A stretch of DNA of 64,000 bases from an uncultured Spartobacteria bacterium. Its GTDB lineage: Bacteria > Verrucomicrobiota > Verrucomicrobiia > Chthoniobacterales > JAATET01. Positions 44,347 through 55,037 of the stretch are shown here, piece by piece. The position numbers were made by a program, and so were the translations under genes. The notes beneath the pieces were generated by a model, which made no database searches, was not told where the DNA came from, and saw only the letters and a list, made by a program, of their open reading frames with translations. Positions within the stretch are counted from its first letter, which is position 1. Each line of letters starts with the position of its first letter. The stretch lies in contig CALLUD010000006.1 of the NCBI GenBank assembly GCA_938011325.1, positions 186,001-250,000 of the forward strand, given 5' to 3'.

Positions 44347-45250
44347 GGAATTCCATCAGCTTCGCTACGCGCTGGCGGTGGCGCGAACCGGAAGTTTCAG
44401 TCGCGGCGCCGAAGCCTGCCATGTCTCCCAACCCTCGCTGAGCCAGCAGATCCGCAAGCTCGAGGAGGAACTTGGCGAGCGCCTATTCGAGCGGGATCGC
44501 AAGGGGGTGCGGCCGACGCCGACTGGCGAGCGCTTTCTGGCGCGTGCGGCCCGGGTGCTGGATGAACTCGCCGATGCCCATCGGGAGGCGGAGGAAACGC
44601 GATCGCTGGCTCGCGGGAGGATCATTCTCGGCGTCCTGCCCACCATCGCACCGTATTTCCTCCCGCCCATCGTAGCCAATTTTCTGCGGAAGCATCCCGG
44701 CATCCAGATCGTCATTCACGAGGAAACCACCACCGCTCTGGCAAACCTGCTGATCGCGCACGAGATCGACCTCGCCATCGCGAGCCTCCCGATCCGGGGC
44801 GAGAATTTCGAGATCACCCCGCTCTTCTCCGAGGAGCTCCTGCTTGCCGTTCCGCCAACTCATCCACTGGCGAAGCGCCGATCGATTCGCCTCGCGGATC
44901 TGGAATCGGAGCCGTTCGTGCTGATGAAGGAAGGTCACTGCCTCGGCGATCAGGTCCTGCGTTTCTGTCAGCACGGTGGCGTCGAGCCGCACGTGGTGTC
45001 GCGAAGCGCCCAGGTCGAAACCGTGCGACGACTGGTTCATGCCGGACTTGGTCTCTCGCTCGTCCCGAAAATGGCCTCCGAGAAGAGCCTGCCCGGGCAG
45101 CCCATTTTCCGTTCCCTCGCAGGCACTCCTCCCACACGAACGATCGCCGCATTCTGGCACCGTCGCCGGCCGCTTTCCCTCGCCGCCTCCGAATTTCTGC
45201 GACAATTACAGGCGGCCCGGCCGCAGAGCGCGCGGAAAAGCAGGCGTTGA
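44345..45250 (+). CDS. oxyR: Hydrogen peroxide-sensing LysR-family regulator OxyR
   Basis: A 301-residue LysR-type regulator. The N-terminal winged helix-turn-helix reads FHQLRYALAVARTGSFSRGAEACHVSQPSLSQQIRKLEEELG. The effector domain has EGHCLGDQVLRFC with cysteines at residues 199 and 208, the positions of the peroxide-sensing pair of E. coli OxyR. That makes it a true redox-sensing OxyR rather than a generic LysR protein. It activates peroxide defence genes (catalase, peroxiredoxins) when oxidised. None of these is in the window. The Xre/RES pair starts right after it, with a promoter overlapping its stop codon. Confidence 0.93.
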   Translation: MEFHQLRYALAVARTGSFSRGAEACHVSQPSLSQQIRKLEEELGERLFERDRKGVRPTPTGERFLARAARVLDELADAHREAEETRSLARGRIILGVLPTIAPYFLPPIVANFLRKHPGIQIVIHEETTTALANLLIAHEIDLAIASLPIRGENFEITPLFSEELLLAVPPTHPLAKRRSIRLADLESEPFVLMKEGHCLGDQVLRFCQHGGVEPHVVSRSAQVETVRRLVHAGLGLSLVPKMASEKSLPGQPIFRSLAGTPPTRTIAAFWHRRRPLSLAASEFLRQLQAARPQSARKSRR

Positions 45251-45275
45251 CAACATCTCATTCGAGAGTTATCGT
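45247..45275 (+). promoter_or_regulatory. Candidate sigma-70-type promoter of the Xre/RES genes
   Basis: TTGACA at 45247-45252 overlaps the oxyR stop codon; after 17 bases TATCGT follows at 45270-45275. The -35 is perfect and the -10 matches 4 of 6. It lies 21 bases upstream of the antitoxin ATG, so a short leader is implied. Confidence 0.55.
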
Positions 45276-45293
45276 TGTTTCAATTGATTCAAC
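45274..45293 (+). promoter_or_regulatory. 20-bp palindrome before the antitoxin gene, candidate operator
   Basis: GTTG-TT-TCAATTGA-TT-CAAC: 16 of 20 positions are symmetric. It overlaps the -10 edge and ends two bases before the ATG at 45296. Xre/ParS antitoxins repress their own promoter through palindromes in this position, so it is a likely autoregulatory site. Confidence 0.5.
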
Positions 45294-45295
45294 CG

Positions 45296-45754
45296 ATGAG
45301 CCGCTCTCGAGTCCAGGAAGCGCCGCCTTCGAAGATGCGCGGCATCATCCTCAGCCAGATCCGGCGCTGGAGCCGGGGTGGCGGAGACGTGGTGGTGTTG
45401 ATTGCCGCAGTGCGGGCCGGCCTGCCGATGGCGGAGCTGGTGGACCTGCGCGATGCGCTTGATCTCCCGATGGAACGCGTGGCCGCCAAGATCGGTATGT
45501 CGCGCGCAACCTTTCACCGGCGCCAGAAGACCGGCGTCCTTTCCTCCGACGAGTCTGACAAGGCGCTGCGGCTCGCGAGGATTCTCGGCCACGCGATCAG
45601 CATTTTCGAAAATGAAGAAATGGCCCGTCAGTGGCTTAACTCGCCCCAGCCCGCTCTGGGGGGTGAGGTGCCCCTCGACTTTGCCGAGACCGAGATCGGC
45701 GCGAGAGAGGTGGAGCACCTTCTTGGGCGCATCGACTACGGCGTCTACACGTAA
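45296..45754 (+). CDS. Xre/ParS-type antitoxin of a RES-Xre toxin-antitoxin system
   Basis: A 152-residue protein starting at the ATG at 45296 (a TTG at 45275 lies in the operator). The middle has an Xre-like HTH, LPMERVAAKIGMSRATFHRRQKTGVLSSDESDKALRLARILGHAISIFENEEMARQWLNSPQPALGG, which is the MbcA/ParS/DUF2384 antitoxin pattern. The C-terminus (EIGAREVEHLLGRIDYGVYT) typically binds the toxin. The gene overlaps the toxin start as TAATG. It neutralises the toxin and represses the operon with it. Confidence 0.87.
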   Translation: MSRSRVQEAPPSKMRGIILSQIRRWSRGGGDVVVLIAAVRAGLPMAELVDLRDALDLPMERVAAKIGMSRATFHRRQKTGVLSSDESDKALRLARILGHAISIFENEEMARQWLNSPQPALGGEVPLDFAETEIGAREVEHLLGRIDYGVYT

Positions 45755-46204
45755 TGCCCACGGCGTGGCGGATCGTGCGCCGCGCCCGTGCGGCGGAGGC
45801 GTTTTCAGGCGAGGGTGCGCGGTTGTTCGGCGGTCGATGGAACTCGCCGGGAACCGCCTTGATCTACACGAGCGAAACCCTTTCGCTGGCGGCCCTCGAA
45901 ACCCTCGTCCACATCAACCCGAGGCCTCCCATTGACCATGTCTGCTTTGAGATCACTTTCGATTCTTCGCTGGTCGAGTCGCTCGTCGACGTTCCCGCGG
46001 GCTGGAACCGCCACCCGCCTCCGCCGGTCGTCCAGCGCATCGGCGATCTCTGGGCCTCGGAGCGACGGTCCGCGATCCTTTCCGTGCCGAGCGTGCTCGT
46101 CCCCAGCGAACGCAACTTTCTTCTCAATCCCCTTCATCGCGACTTCGGACGCATCCGGCGCGGTCCGATGCACCCGTTCCCGTTCGACCCTCGTTTAACA
46201 AGCC

Positions 46205-46215
<11 letters not shown>
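45754..46215 (+). CDS. RES-domain toxin
   Basis: A 153-residue RES-family toxin. Pattern: TAWRIVRRARAAEAFSGEGARLFGGRWNSPGTALIYTSETLSLAALETLVHINP, the RES (Arg-Glu-Ser) motif region of the family. RES toxins (such as MbcT) degrade or modify NAD. Starts in TAATG overlap with the antitoxin gene. Its 3' end overlaps clpB by 11 bases. The family-conserved C-terminus (DLWASERRSAILSVPSVLVPSERNFLLNPLHRDFGRI) is complete, so it should be active. Confidence 0.87.
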
Positions 46216-48799
<2,584 letters not shown>

Positions 48800-48838
48800 C
48801 GCGCGCCGCGCGCCGGTTAATCAACCCGAATTAAAGGA

Positions 48839-48864
48839 GTCTCCGCCGGGAAATCCGCGGAGAC
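48839..48864 (+). terminator. 8-bp perfect hairpin after clpB
   Basis: GTCTCCGC (48839-48846) and GCGGAGAC (48857-48864) flank a 10-base loop, in the 121-base gap between clpB and the PEP-CTERM gene. It is followed by C-rich, not T-rich, sequence. Possible transcript end or a 5' structure for the next gene. Confidence 0.35.
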
Positions 48865-48920
48865 CCCCGGTTCGTGCGTTGCCTCGCGCCGGTCCGCGGT
48901 TTACCATCCGCGTCATTCGC

Positions 48921-50069
48921 ATGCTTCATCTCCCCCTTCCGTGCCGCCTCGCGGCCGCCCTCGCCTTCTGTTCCGCAGCCAATGCAGCCTATGAGATCGC
49001 GGATGTCTCCGGCGTCGGCGCAGACTTTACCGGCTACACCAAGGTCTACATCGACTACGGCGACAACCCAATCACCACGCCGGAGCAATGGGACGCCTAC
49101 GTGCCGCCTCCCGGCTTCTTGAAAAACACGCCGCGCAATGGCGAGTTCAACGCCGAAACCACGCTCAGCAGCCCTGGCCAGCCGGCACCCGAGATCACGC
49201 TCTACACCGACCCGACCGGCTACACGTGGAAATTCATCGCCCAGACGCAGAGCGCGATGTGGCCCTACGCGCCCGACACGAACCCCTACGAAGCCGCCGC
49301 CTTCACGACCACGCCGCCCGCCGGCACCGTGAAATACAGCTCCAACGAGAAGAACCAGATCATGACCTTCTGGGCGCGCGTGAACAATGATCCCAACGGC
49401 GCGCCAATCCTCCGCTTCTTCATCACCGACCAATGGGGCAACACCTACATCCTCGGCGCGGCGGGCGTCGAAGACGACGCCGACATTCCCGCGTCGTTCG
49501 AGGCCTCCGTGCTGCCCGATGGCTGGACGAAGCACACCGGCTACCTCGACGAAACGATCGATCTTTTCCCCGCATACGGCGCGGGCGACCAGGCGCACTA
49601 CAACCTCTTCCGCGAAAGCAGCGACAACACCTTCTTCCAGATCACGTGGAGCACGTCGGGCAACACGCTCGCCAACCAGATCCCGGGCATGCCGATCTGG
49701 GGCGGCGCGACGAGCGACCTCATCCTCGGCCGCCCCGGCGACGACAACCTCATCCATGGCGCGGAGGGCGATGACACGATCCATCTGTTCGGCTGGAACG
49801 ACACCATCTACGGCGACGCCGGCATCGACACCGTCGTCTTCACGGGCAACTTTTCCGATTACACCCTTCTCGACTACGCAGACGACGGCGCCCAGCTGGT
49901 TCTCTCGGGCGGCGGATATCTAAAGACCCTCTACGACGTGGAATTCCTTCAGTTCGACGACGGCACGTTTGCCACCTCCGCCATCCCCGAGCCGGGCACG
50001 ATCGCCCTTCTGGCCTTCGCGCTCGCGACCGGAATGATCCTCCACACGCGGCGAGCGCGCACTCCATAA
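48921..50069 (+). CDS. PEP-CTERM secreted protein with RTX-like calcium-binding stretch
   Basis: A 382-residue protein starting at the ATG at 48921 with signal peptide (MLHLPLPCRLAAALAFCSAANA). The main body is unassigned, with aromatic-rich blocks (DYGDNPITTPEQWDAYVPPPG). Near residues 270-310, SDLILGRPGDDNLIHGAEGDDTIHLFGWNDTIYGDAGIDTVVF matches the GGxGxDxUx nonapeptide of RTX hemolysin-type proteins, here in 3 imperfect copies. The C-terminus has the PEP-CTERM sorting signal, AIPEPGTIALLAFALATGMILHTRRAR, recognised by an exosortase not encoded here. Likely surface matrix or floc-associated protein. Convergent with the next gene on the minus strand. Confidence 0.78.
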   Translation: MLHLPLPCRLAAALAFCSAANAAYEIADVSGVGADFTGYTKVYIDYGDNPITTPEQWDAYVPPPGFLKNTPRNGEFNAETTLSSPGQPAPEITLYTDPTGYTWKFIAQTQSAMWPYAPDTNPYEAAAFTTTPPAGTVKYSSNEKNQIMTFWARVNNDPNGAPILRFFITDQWGNTYILGAAGVEDDADIPASFEASVLPDGWTKHTGYLDETIDLFPAYGAGDQAHYNLFRESSDNTFFQITWSTSGNTLANQIPGMPIWGGATSDLILGRPGDDNLIHGAEGDDTIHLFGWNDTIYGDAGIDTVVFTGNFSDYTLLDYADDGAQLVLSGGGYLKTLYDVEFLQFDDGTFATSAIPEPGTIALLAFALATGMILHTRRARTP

Positions 50070-50158
50070 GCTCCGCAGCGACGTCATCCCGCTCGTCGCC
50101 GGGAGATTCACCTACACCCGCGTCCCGTTGGTGAGCTGACCCGCCAGGGGAAGGGGCT

Positions 50159-52720
50159 TTAATCTTCGACCCACCACAAGGCTGGCTCGGGCGGTTTGCT
50201 CAAACGAGTTCTGGGCAGCCCCCACCATTTGCGTCGGAAACTGACCGGAAGCACCGACTCCACTTCCCACGTGAGCAAAAAGGGAGCGCTCGTCTCCCGC
50301 ATGAGTTTTGGGGTCCAGAGTTCGTTCGAGTTGTCCTCGTCGGTATGAAACAGGTAGGGCCGAACCCTGATCTTCGTGATGGGCTGGTTGGGGGCCGTCC
50401 AGAGCTCCGGGTAATTGATCGTGATCGCGCGTCCGACGGATATTTCAGTCGTCGTCGTGGTCGTGGTATTACCCACCCATTCCCGGCCTCCCTGGGCGGT
50501 AATGCGCAGGATATTCGCCAGTCCGATGGAAAAGTCTCCGGAGATCGTGTGGGAATAACTGTCCTCGACTTCGGTGCCATCGGCGTTCTTCTTTCCATAC
50601 GCCAGCGTAACCCGCCGACCCCCGCTCAATCCTGTCTCGAGGACATGCTCGCTGTCGTCGATTACGTGGAATTCCTTGTAGGCGGAATAGTTGATCGGTG
50701 ATTTGGGCGGCCGCCATTCGTTAAACTTTCGCGTCACCCCCACGGGTCTGATTCCCCGGGTGAGCCAGCGCAGCCTGTTCTTCTTGCCTTCCACCATGGT
50801 CTCCAGGGGGCCGCGTTCGGGGTATTCCAGGAGATAGCTGTAATGCATCAGCTGCCGTCTTTCGAAGGTGGACAGGACGAGCTTGCGCGGTCGATCGGTG
50901 AATTCCGCGTCGTCCCAGCGCACCATCTTGTAAACGCGGGAGGCAATCACCGGCACCGAGTAAAACACCCATCCGATCGACGATGGATCGATGTCCTTGC
51001 GAGGCCTGAGCTGGATCTCATCTTCCACGCTGAAACTCTCCATCTTGCTGTTGATGCGGGTCTGCGCTGCCGTGACCGAATACGTATAGCTTCCGCTCGC
51101 CGTAACGATGCCGGCCGCCTTCTCCGCCCCGCGTGCGATTTCCTCACTGCCGACGGAGATCGACGTCCCAACATGCCACGACTGCTCGGTGCGAACCGAG
51201 ACGCTCTCCGTTTTCTCCACCTGCCGTGACCATTGAATCGAGATCGAGGGATACGACTCCTGATGGTCCTCGCTATAGGGCAGGTAGGGCGGCACGCCAT
51301 GGACCACGCCCACCAGCCGCCACGCGGCCAGCATCTCCTTGCGCTCCTTGTCCGACATCTGGCTCTCATCCAGCGATTCCGCTTGTGCGGTGTCCACCTT
51401 GAGAAACCCGTCCGTTCCCACCGTATTGTCGGGAACGAATTTGTTCCCGAGCATCGTGCCGCGGTGATAAGACGTGTATCGCGGCTTTACGATTCCACTG
51501 CTGCCCAGGCAGAACCCGACAATCGACGCGCGGACCGTCCGCTGCAGCCTCTTCACGAATTTGCTGCCAATACCTTTGGGCGAATCCGGCTCGCCGCTGG
51601 CGACAAGCAGGCCCTTCTCCACGCCCCAATGCATGGCCGTATATTTTCGGGGATTCTGCTCGAAATCGTAGGCCGCAGTCATCCACTCCGAGGAGGAAAA
51701 ATCGAACTTCGCCGGAAGAAACGTCCCGACCTGGAGCACGCGATTTCCCGACCATCCCGGCCCCACCTTGAAATTGAGCAACGAGAGGCAGAACTCCCGG
51801 GCTTCCGTCCCCGGGTTGTTCGTGGCCAGCCCGCTGTCGACCAGGGTGAACACGTTCGTATCGTCAGGATTGACGGGCAACGAGGTGTTCCTGATCTCGA
51901 AAATATTGTCGTTGCCGTTGACGCGGAGTCGCCCGATGACGACTCCGGTGTAAGAGCCTCCGCCTCCTCCATTCGTGCCGGCCCATGCGAGATAATGAAC
52001 TTCATCGATGATGCCATTCGGGCGCATTTCCTGCACCGCCACCCCGTCACAGGAAGGCGTGAGATTCTTCGGGACCTGCCCGCCCCCCAACGAAGCGTGT
52101 GCGATCATCTTGGCGGAAAGGGTGGCTCCGTTTACCTGATAGCAGACGATCTCGCGGGGATTTCCCTGGAGGAAATAGACATACACGCCCTTGCCACCTG
52201 CCACCGCGATGACGGCCCGCAGGTTGTCATATCCCTCCGCATTGAAACTCAGGGGCTCGCCCACCGGCTCGAGTTTCTCGCTGACCGGTGATTTTCGAAA
52301 TCTGTGGACATGCGCCTTCCCGTCCGCCGGTGAATACGCCACCAGAAACAGAAACCCGTTGTAGGGAACGAGGTCCGCCACAAGAAGCGGTGAGGAATAG
52401 TTCACCTCGTAAATGATGGTGTCGTTCTCGATCGGCACTCCCCGGCCATCCATGGGAACCAGCCGAACGCCGTTCCCATCGGTGCGCGCCGCCATGTAGG
52501 TCGTGCCTTCGAAAGTCACGATGCCGAGACGACAGCCAATCTCGCTCGGCGCTCCCGCGTTGAATCGGAACCTTTTATTATCTCCGCCTTTCTCCTCGTG
52601 TTCCTTGTCGAGGACCTGGACCGTGGCGGCGGAGGCGTTCGCGAGCAGGATCATCCCCATCCACGCAATTCCGACCCAAGGGGCTCGGGGGAACGCGGTC
52701 TCGATCAAGGGTTCCGGCAT
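50159..52720 (-). CDS. Secreted large protein of unknown function with pore-former-like segments
   Basis: An 853-residue protein from the ATG at 52720, which precedes a signal peptide (VGIAWMGMILLANASA); a longer frame to 52837 is low-complexity. The N-terminal half (to about 450) has repeating beta-rich blocks (YNGFLFLVAYSPADGKAHVHRF, VFTLVDSGLATNNPG) as in beta-propellers. Around residues 492-565 and 722-767 are Ser/Thr-rich alternating stretches (KTESVSVRTEQSWHVG, GSYTYSVTAAQTR, GREWVGNTTTTTTTEISVG), which look like the amphipathic beta-hairpins of aerolysin-type pore formers. No family is recognised, so toxin is a hypothesis. It is convergent with the PEP-CTERM gene. Confidence 0.55.
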   Translation of the reverse strand: MPEPLIETAFPRAPWVGIAWMGMILLANASAATVQVLDKEHEEKGGDNKRFRFNAGAPSEIGCRLGIVTFEGTTYMAARTDGNGVRLVPMDGRGVPIENDTIIYEVNYSSPLLVADLVPYNGFLFLVAYSPADGKAHVHRFRKSPVSEKLEPVGEPLSFNAEGYDNLRAVIAVAGGKGVYVYFLQGNPREIVCYQVNGATLSAKMIAHASLGGGQVPKNLTPSCDGVAVQEMRPNGIIDEVHYLAWAGTNGGGGGSYTGVVIGRLRVNGNDNIFEIRNTSLPVNPDDTNVFTLVDSGLATNNPGTEAREFCLSLLNFKVGPGWSGNRVLQVGTFLPAKFDFSSSEWMTAAYDFEQNPRKYTAMHWGVEKGLLVASGEPDSPKGIGSKFVKRLQRTVRASIVGFCLGSSGIVKPRYTSYHRGTMLGNKFVPDNTVGTDGFLKVDTAQAESLDESQMSDKERKEMLAAWRLVGVVHGVPPYLPYSEDHQESYPSISIQWSRQVEKTESVSVRTEQSWHVGTSISVGSEEIARGAEKAAGIVTASGSYTYSVTAAQTRINSKMESFSVEDEIQLRPRKDIDPSSIGWVFYSVPVIASRVYKMVRWDDAEFTDRPRKLVLSTFERRQLMHYSYLLEYPERGPLETMVEGKKNRLRWLTRGIRPVGVTRKFNEWRPPKSPINYSAYKEFHVIDDSEHVLETGLSGGRRVTLAYGKKNADGTEVEDSYSHTISGDFSIGLANILRITAQGGREWVGNTTTTTTTEISVGRAITINYPELWTAPNQPITKIRVRPYLFHTDEDNSNELWTPKLMRETSAPFLLTWEVESVLPVSFRRKWWGLPRTRLSKPPEPALWWVED

Positions 52721-52979
52721 CGTCAACGACCCGCCCCTCCCCGTGTCGATCAAGGTGCAGGGCGACAAGTAACGCGACCCGCCGCCCGCCCCGCCACCCG
52801 CGCACACCGTCCGTTGCCTCCTCATCGCGGGAGGCAAGGCCGTCAGCCACGCCGTCCCCGCCCGCGCCGCCCTCCCTCCTGCGGGGAAACCGCGCGCTGC
52901 CGCCGTGCCCGCCGGTCTCCCACGCGATCGCGACGAGCCATCCCCCGCTTAAGCCTATTCCCCGCCGCTACGAGGCCCA

Positions 52980-53189
52980 TCGACAATCGCGATCGCCCCG
53001 CTCGCAGCTCTGTTTTCTCCATCGACAGCTCTGTTTTCTCTGCTCGCAGTCGTGTTTTGATCATCAACGATGTTTCTGGGGACGCTCGCGATCCTGTTCT
53101 GATCATCGACAATCGTTCACGACTCCCTCGCAGTCGTTCCTTGACCATCCACCGTCGCGTTCTTGTCACTCACCGTCGTGTTCTGACCA
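52980..53189. repeat. Degenerate 21-bp tandem repeat, about ten units
   Basis: The stretch can be cut into ten units of 20 or 22 bases in alternation (mean 21), each opening with TCGNNNN or TC(A/C)NC and containing a TGTTTT/CGTTC core and a TGATCAT or TGACCAT end. In any frame it encodes degenerate heptapeptides, e.g. MEKTELR and AEKTELS on the minus strand, SSVFSID and SRVLIIN on the plus strand. No coding feature around it explains it. Confidence 0.6.
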
Positions 53190-53204
53190 TCACCCTCCCT
53201 CTCC

Positions 53205-53279
53205 TTCTTCGTGTCTTCGTGCCCTCGTGCGAGCCCGGCGCCGTGCCCTCGTGCGAGGCATCCCTCGTGCCTTCGTGTG
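53205..53279. repeat. Dispersed CTTCGTG-type repeat cluster upstream of the beta-lactamase-fold gene
   Basis: Three copies of (C)TCGTGC(C)TTCGTG-like words are packed here, ending about 45 bases before the ATG at 53323. The same words occur at 54872-54899 (opposite sense) and 55002-55036 (same sense). The translation is of the HEGTKTRR kind seen for this repeat in other genomes. Confidence 0.55.
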
Positions 53280-53322
53280 CCGACTTGAAAATTCGCGCAT
53301 CTCGCGGAAAAAAAACCTTCCC

Positions 53323-54843
53323 ATGAAGACGTTGTGCTGTGCTTTGCTGGCAGTGTTTCTGGTGGGTCCCGTGTGGACTTCGCGTGGGGCCGGGCAGTCT
53401 TCCGACCGCAATGAACGCGTCGAAGCGCTGCTCCCCGAATTTCGACGTCACTTGGTGAAGTATCGCCGGGTCTTCCACTCGCCCGGCGTCGTCGCGGCCA
53501 TCGTGACCCCGGATTCCGTCCATTACGTGTCGAGCGGCCGGCGCCGTATGGGCTCGGCGGGACGCGTGAGCGAGCGGACGTATTTCCAGTTTGCCTCGGT
53601 GTCGAAGCCGATCACGGGCACGTTTGTCGGCAGGCTCGTGGCGAAGGGCAAACTCGACTGGAACACGCCGATCCCGGAGCTGATGCCCGGGTTCCGCTTT
53701 GCCAGCCAGGCCACGACGGATCGCACGACGGTGCTCGACATGCTCGTGCAGCGCTCGGGCCTGCCCTTCGGCGCGGGCAACATGCTCGAAGACCTCGGCT
53801 TCGGCCGCGGCGTGGTGCTGGACCGCATGCGCCTCATCGACACGACGCCCAATTTCCGCAAGCACTGGGCCTACGTGAACTACGGCATCACGATCGGCGG
53901 AGTCGCCGCCGCGAACGCCGTGGGCAAGAGCTTCGTGGGCGCGATCGAGGAGGAGCTGTTTCGTCCGCTGGGAATGACCGGCGCGTCGGCGGCCCACCGC
54001 GACTTCGCGAAACGCCGGAACAAGGCGCAGATGAACTTCGTGCTCAACGGGCGGCCGCAGCCGCTGTTCGTTCGCGGGCCGCAGGTGCAGATGCAGGCGC
54101 CGGGCGGAAGCGTGAGCGGACGGGCCATTGATCTCGCGAAGTTCGTGCAGCTTTACCTCAACGACGGCCGGATCGGGGATCGCGTGTTCATTCCGCGCAA
54201 GCAGATCGAGTTTCTCTACAAGCCGCATTTTCCGAAGGGTGACGGGACCGGCCTGTATTACGGCGTGTGCTGGGAAGTGAGCCCGCCGGGGTCGCGCGAG
54301 GTCACCGTGCAGCATGGCGGCACCTTCGCGGGCGTGCGCACGCTCGTGAGCTTCCGCCCGAAGCAAAAGGTCGGCGTGGTGGTGCTGAGCAATGCATTCC
54401 TGAGCCTCCCGCCCGAGGCGATCGCGGATGTCTTTTACGCGCTCTACGAGCGGGGACGCGTGCCGAAGCGAATCCTGCGCGATTACCGCCGCGTGAACCC
54501 CGCGCTCGACGCCTATATCGACCTCATCGCCAAGGTGGCGAAGAGCCCGGCGGCTCGCGGCGCGATCCTCGGTCGTCCGGCAACCGCGTATGCCGGGGCG
54601 TATCACAATGCCTACTTTGGCCGGCTCGAGATCGTTCCGCAGGGCGGCGGACTCGCCTTGAAGGCGGGGCCCAACGAGCCGCCAATGGCGCTGCGCGTGG
54701 TGGACGGCGAAATCTACGTGCAGAACCGCGCCGGCGACACGTTCCGCCTCGTCTTCAGCAACCTCTCGAACGGGCGGTTCCAGAACCTCGAACTCCCCGA
54801 CGCCGCCGGCATCGGCTGGCCGATGCTCACCCGCGTCCCGTAG
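53323..54843 (+). CDS. Secreted serine beta-lactamase-fold hydrolase
   Basis: A 506-residue protein; the ATG at 53323 starts a signal peptide (MKTLCCALLAVFLVGPVWTSRG), the longer frame upstream being repeat DNA. Motifs of the class C beta-lactamase/penicillin-binding (serine hydrolase) family: SxxK as FASVSKPITGTF (near 93), YxN as AYVNYGITIGGVAAANAVG (near 188), and HxG as VQHGGTFAGVRTLVSF (near 330). A C-terminal 100-residue beta domain (YAGAYHNAYFGRLEIVPQGGGLALKAG) is of the lipocalin-like type fused to such enzymes. It may be a peptidase/esterase rather than a resistance enzyme. It is bracketed by dispersed repeats. Confidence 0.85.
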   Translation: MKTLCCALLAVFLVGPVWTSRGAGQSSDRNERVEALLPEFRRHLVKYRRVFHSPGVVAAIVTPDSVHYVSSGRRRMGSAGRVSERTYFQFASVSKPITGTFVGRLVAKGKLDWNTPIPELMPGFRFASQATTDRTTVLDMLVQRSGLPFGAGNMLEDLGFGRGVVLDRMRLIDTTPNFRKHWAYVNYGITIGGVAAANAVGKSFVGAIEEELFRPLGMTGASAAHRDFAKRRNKAQMNFVLNGRPQPLFVRGPQVQMQAPGGSVSGRAIDLAKFVQLYLNDGRIGDRVFIPRKQIEFLYKPHFPKGDGTGLYYGVCWEVSPPGSREVTVQHGGTFAGVRTLVSFRPKQKVGVVVLSNAFLSLPPEAIADVFYALYERGRVPKRILRDYRRVNPALDAYIDLIAKVAKSPAARGAILGRPATAYAGAYHNAYFGRLEIVPQGGGLALKAGPNEPPMALRVVDGEIYVQNRAGDTFRLVFSNLSNGRFQNLELPDAAGIGWPMLTRVP

Positions 54844-54871
54844 GCCTCGCTCGAAGCCACGAGGGAGGTCT

Positions 54872-55036
54872 CGCACGAAGACACGAAGTCACGAAGGGGC
54901 TGAGGGGAAGATTTCCCCGAAGGCCTCTCGGCATCGTCTTTATCCCGGGGCAAAACTGCATCACGGAAGCCGCAACCTTTCGCGGCTCCCGCCGCCCGCC
55001 TTTCCCCTCTTCGTGTCTTCGTGTCTTCGTGTGAGG
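54872..55036. repeat. Inverted pair of dispersed CACGAAGA repeats between convergent genes
   Basis: Left arm 54872-54899 is built of CACGAAG words; right arm 55002-55036 is its inverted form (CTTCGTG words), with about 100 bases between. The right arm stops just before the stop codon of the giant PEP-CTERM gene (55038). The arms could pair as a bidirectional transcript terminator or be remnants of a small mobile element. Confidence 0.55.
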
Positions 55037-55037
55037 C

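Larger units (their letters stand above)
52721..53322. other. 602-bp gene-free stretch between two divergent secreted-protein genes
   Basis: Holds the promoters of the 853-residue protein (minus) and the beta-lactamase-fold gene (plus), a GC-rich part (52740-52960), the 21-bp tandem array (52980-53189) and a CTTCGTG-type repeat cluster (53205-53279). Frames open on both strands here (for example 52843-53169 minus) follow the repeat period, a multiple of 3, and I take them as artefacts. Confidence 0.6.

Noticed and set aside
52843..53169. A 108-residue minus-strand frame over the 21-bp repeat, with heptads like a coiled coil (MVKERLR, MEKTELR)
   Set aside because: The frame is open on both strands because the repeat period is a multiple of 3, and it lacks a ribosome-binding site and conserved end. 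It is recorded as a repeat, not a gene.
53323..54843. Annotating the beta-lactamase-fold enzyme as an antibiotic-resistance gene
   Set aside because: The SxxK/YxN/HxG set is shared with esterases and peptidases of the same fold, and the extra C-terminal domain points to these. No resistance evidence exists in the sequence.
53170..54876. A long minus-strand frame over the beta-lactamase-fold gene
   Set aside because: It is the mirror of the plus-strand hydrolase gene, which has signal peptide and catalytic motifs; composition is Arg/His-rich as in shadow frames.
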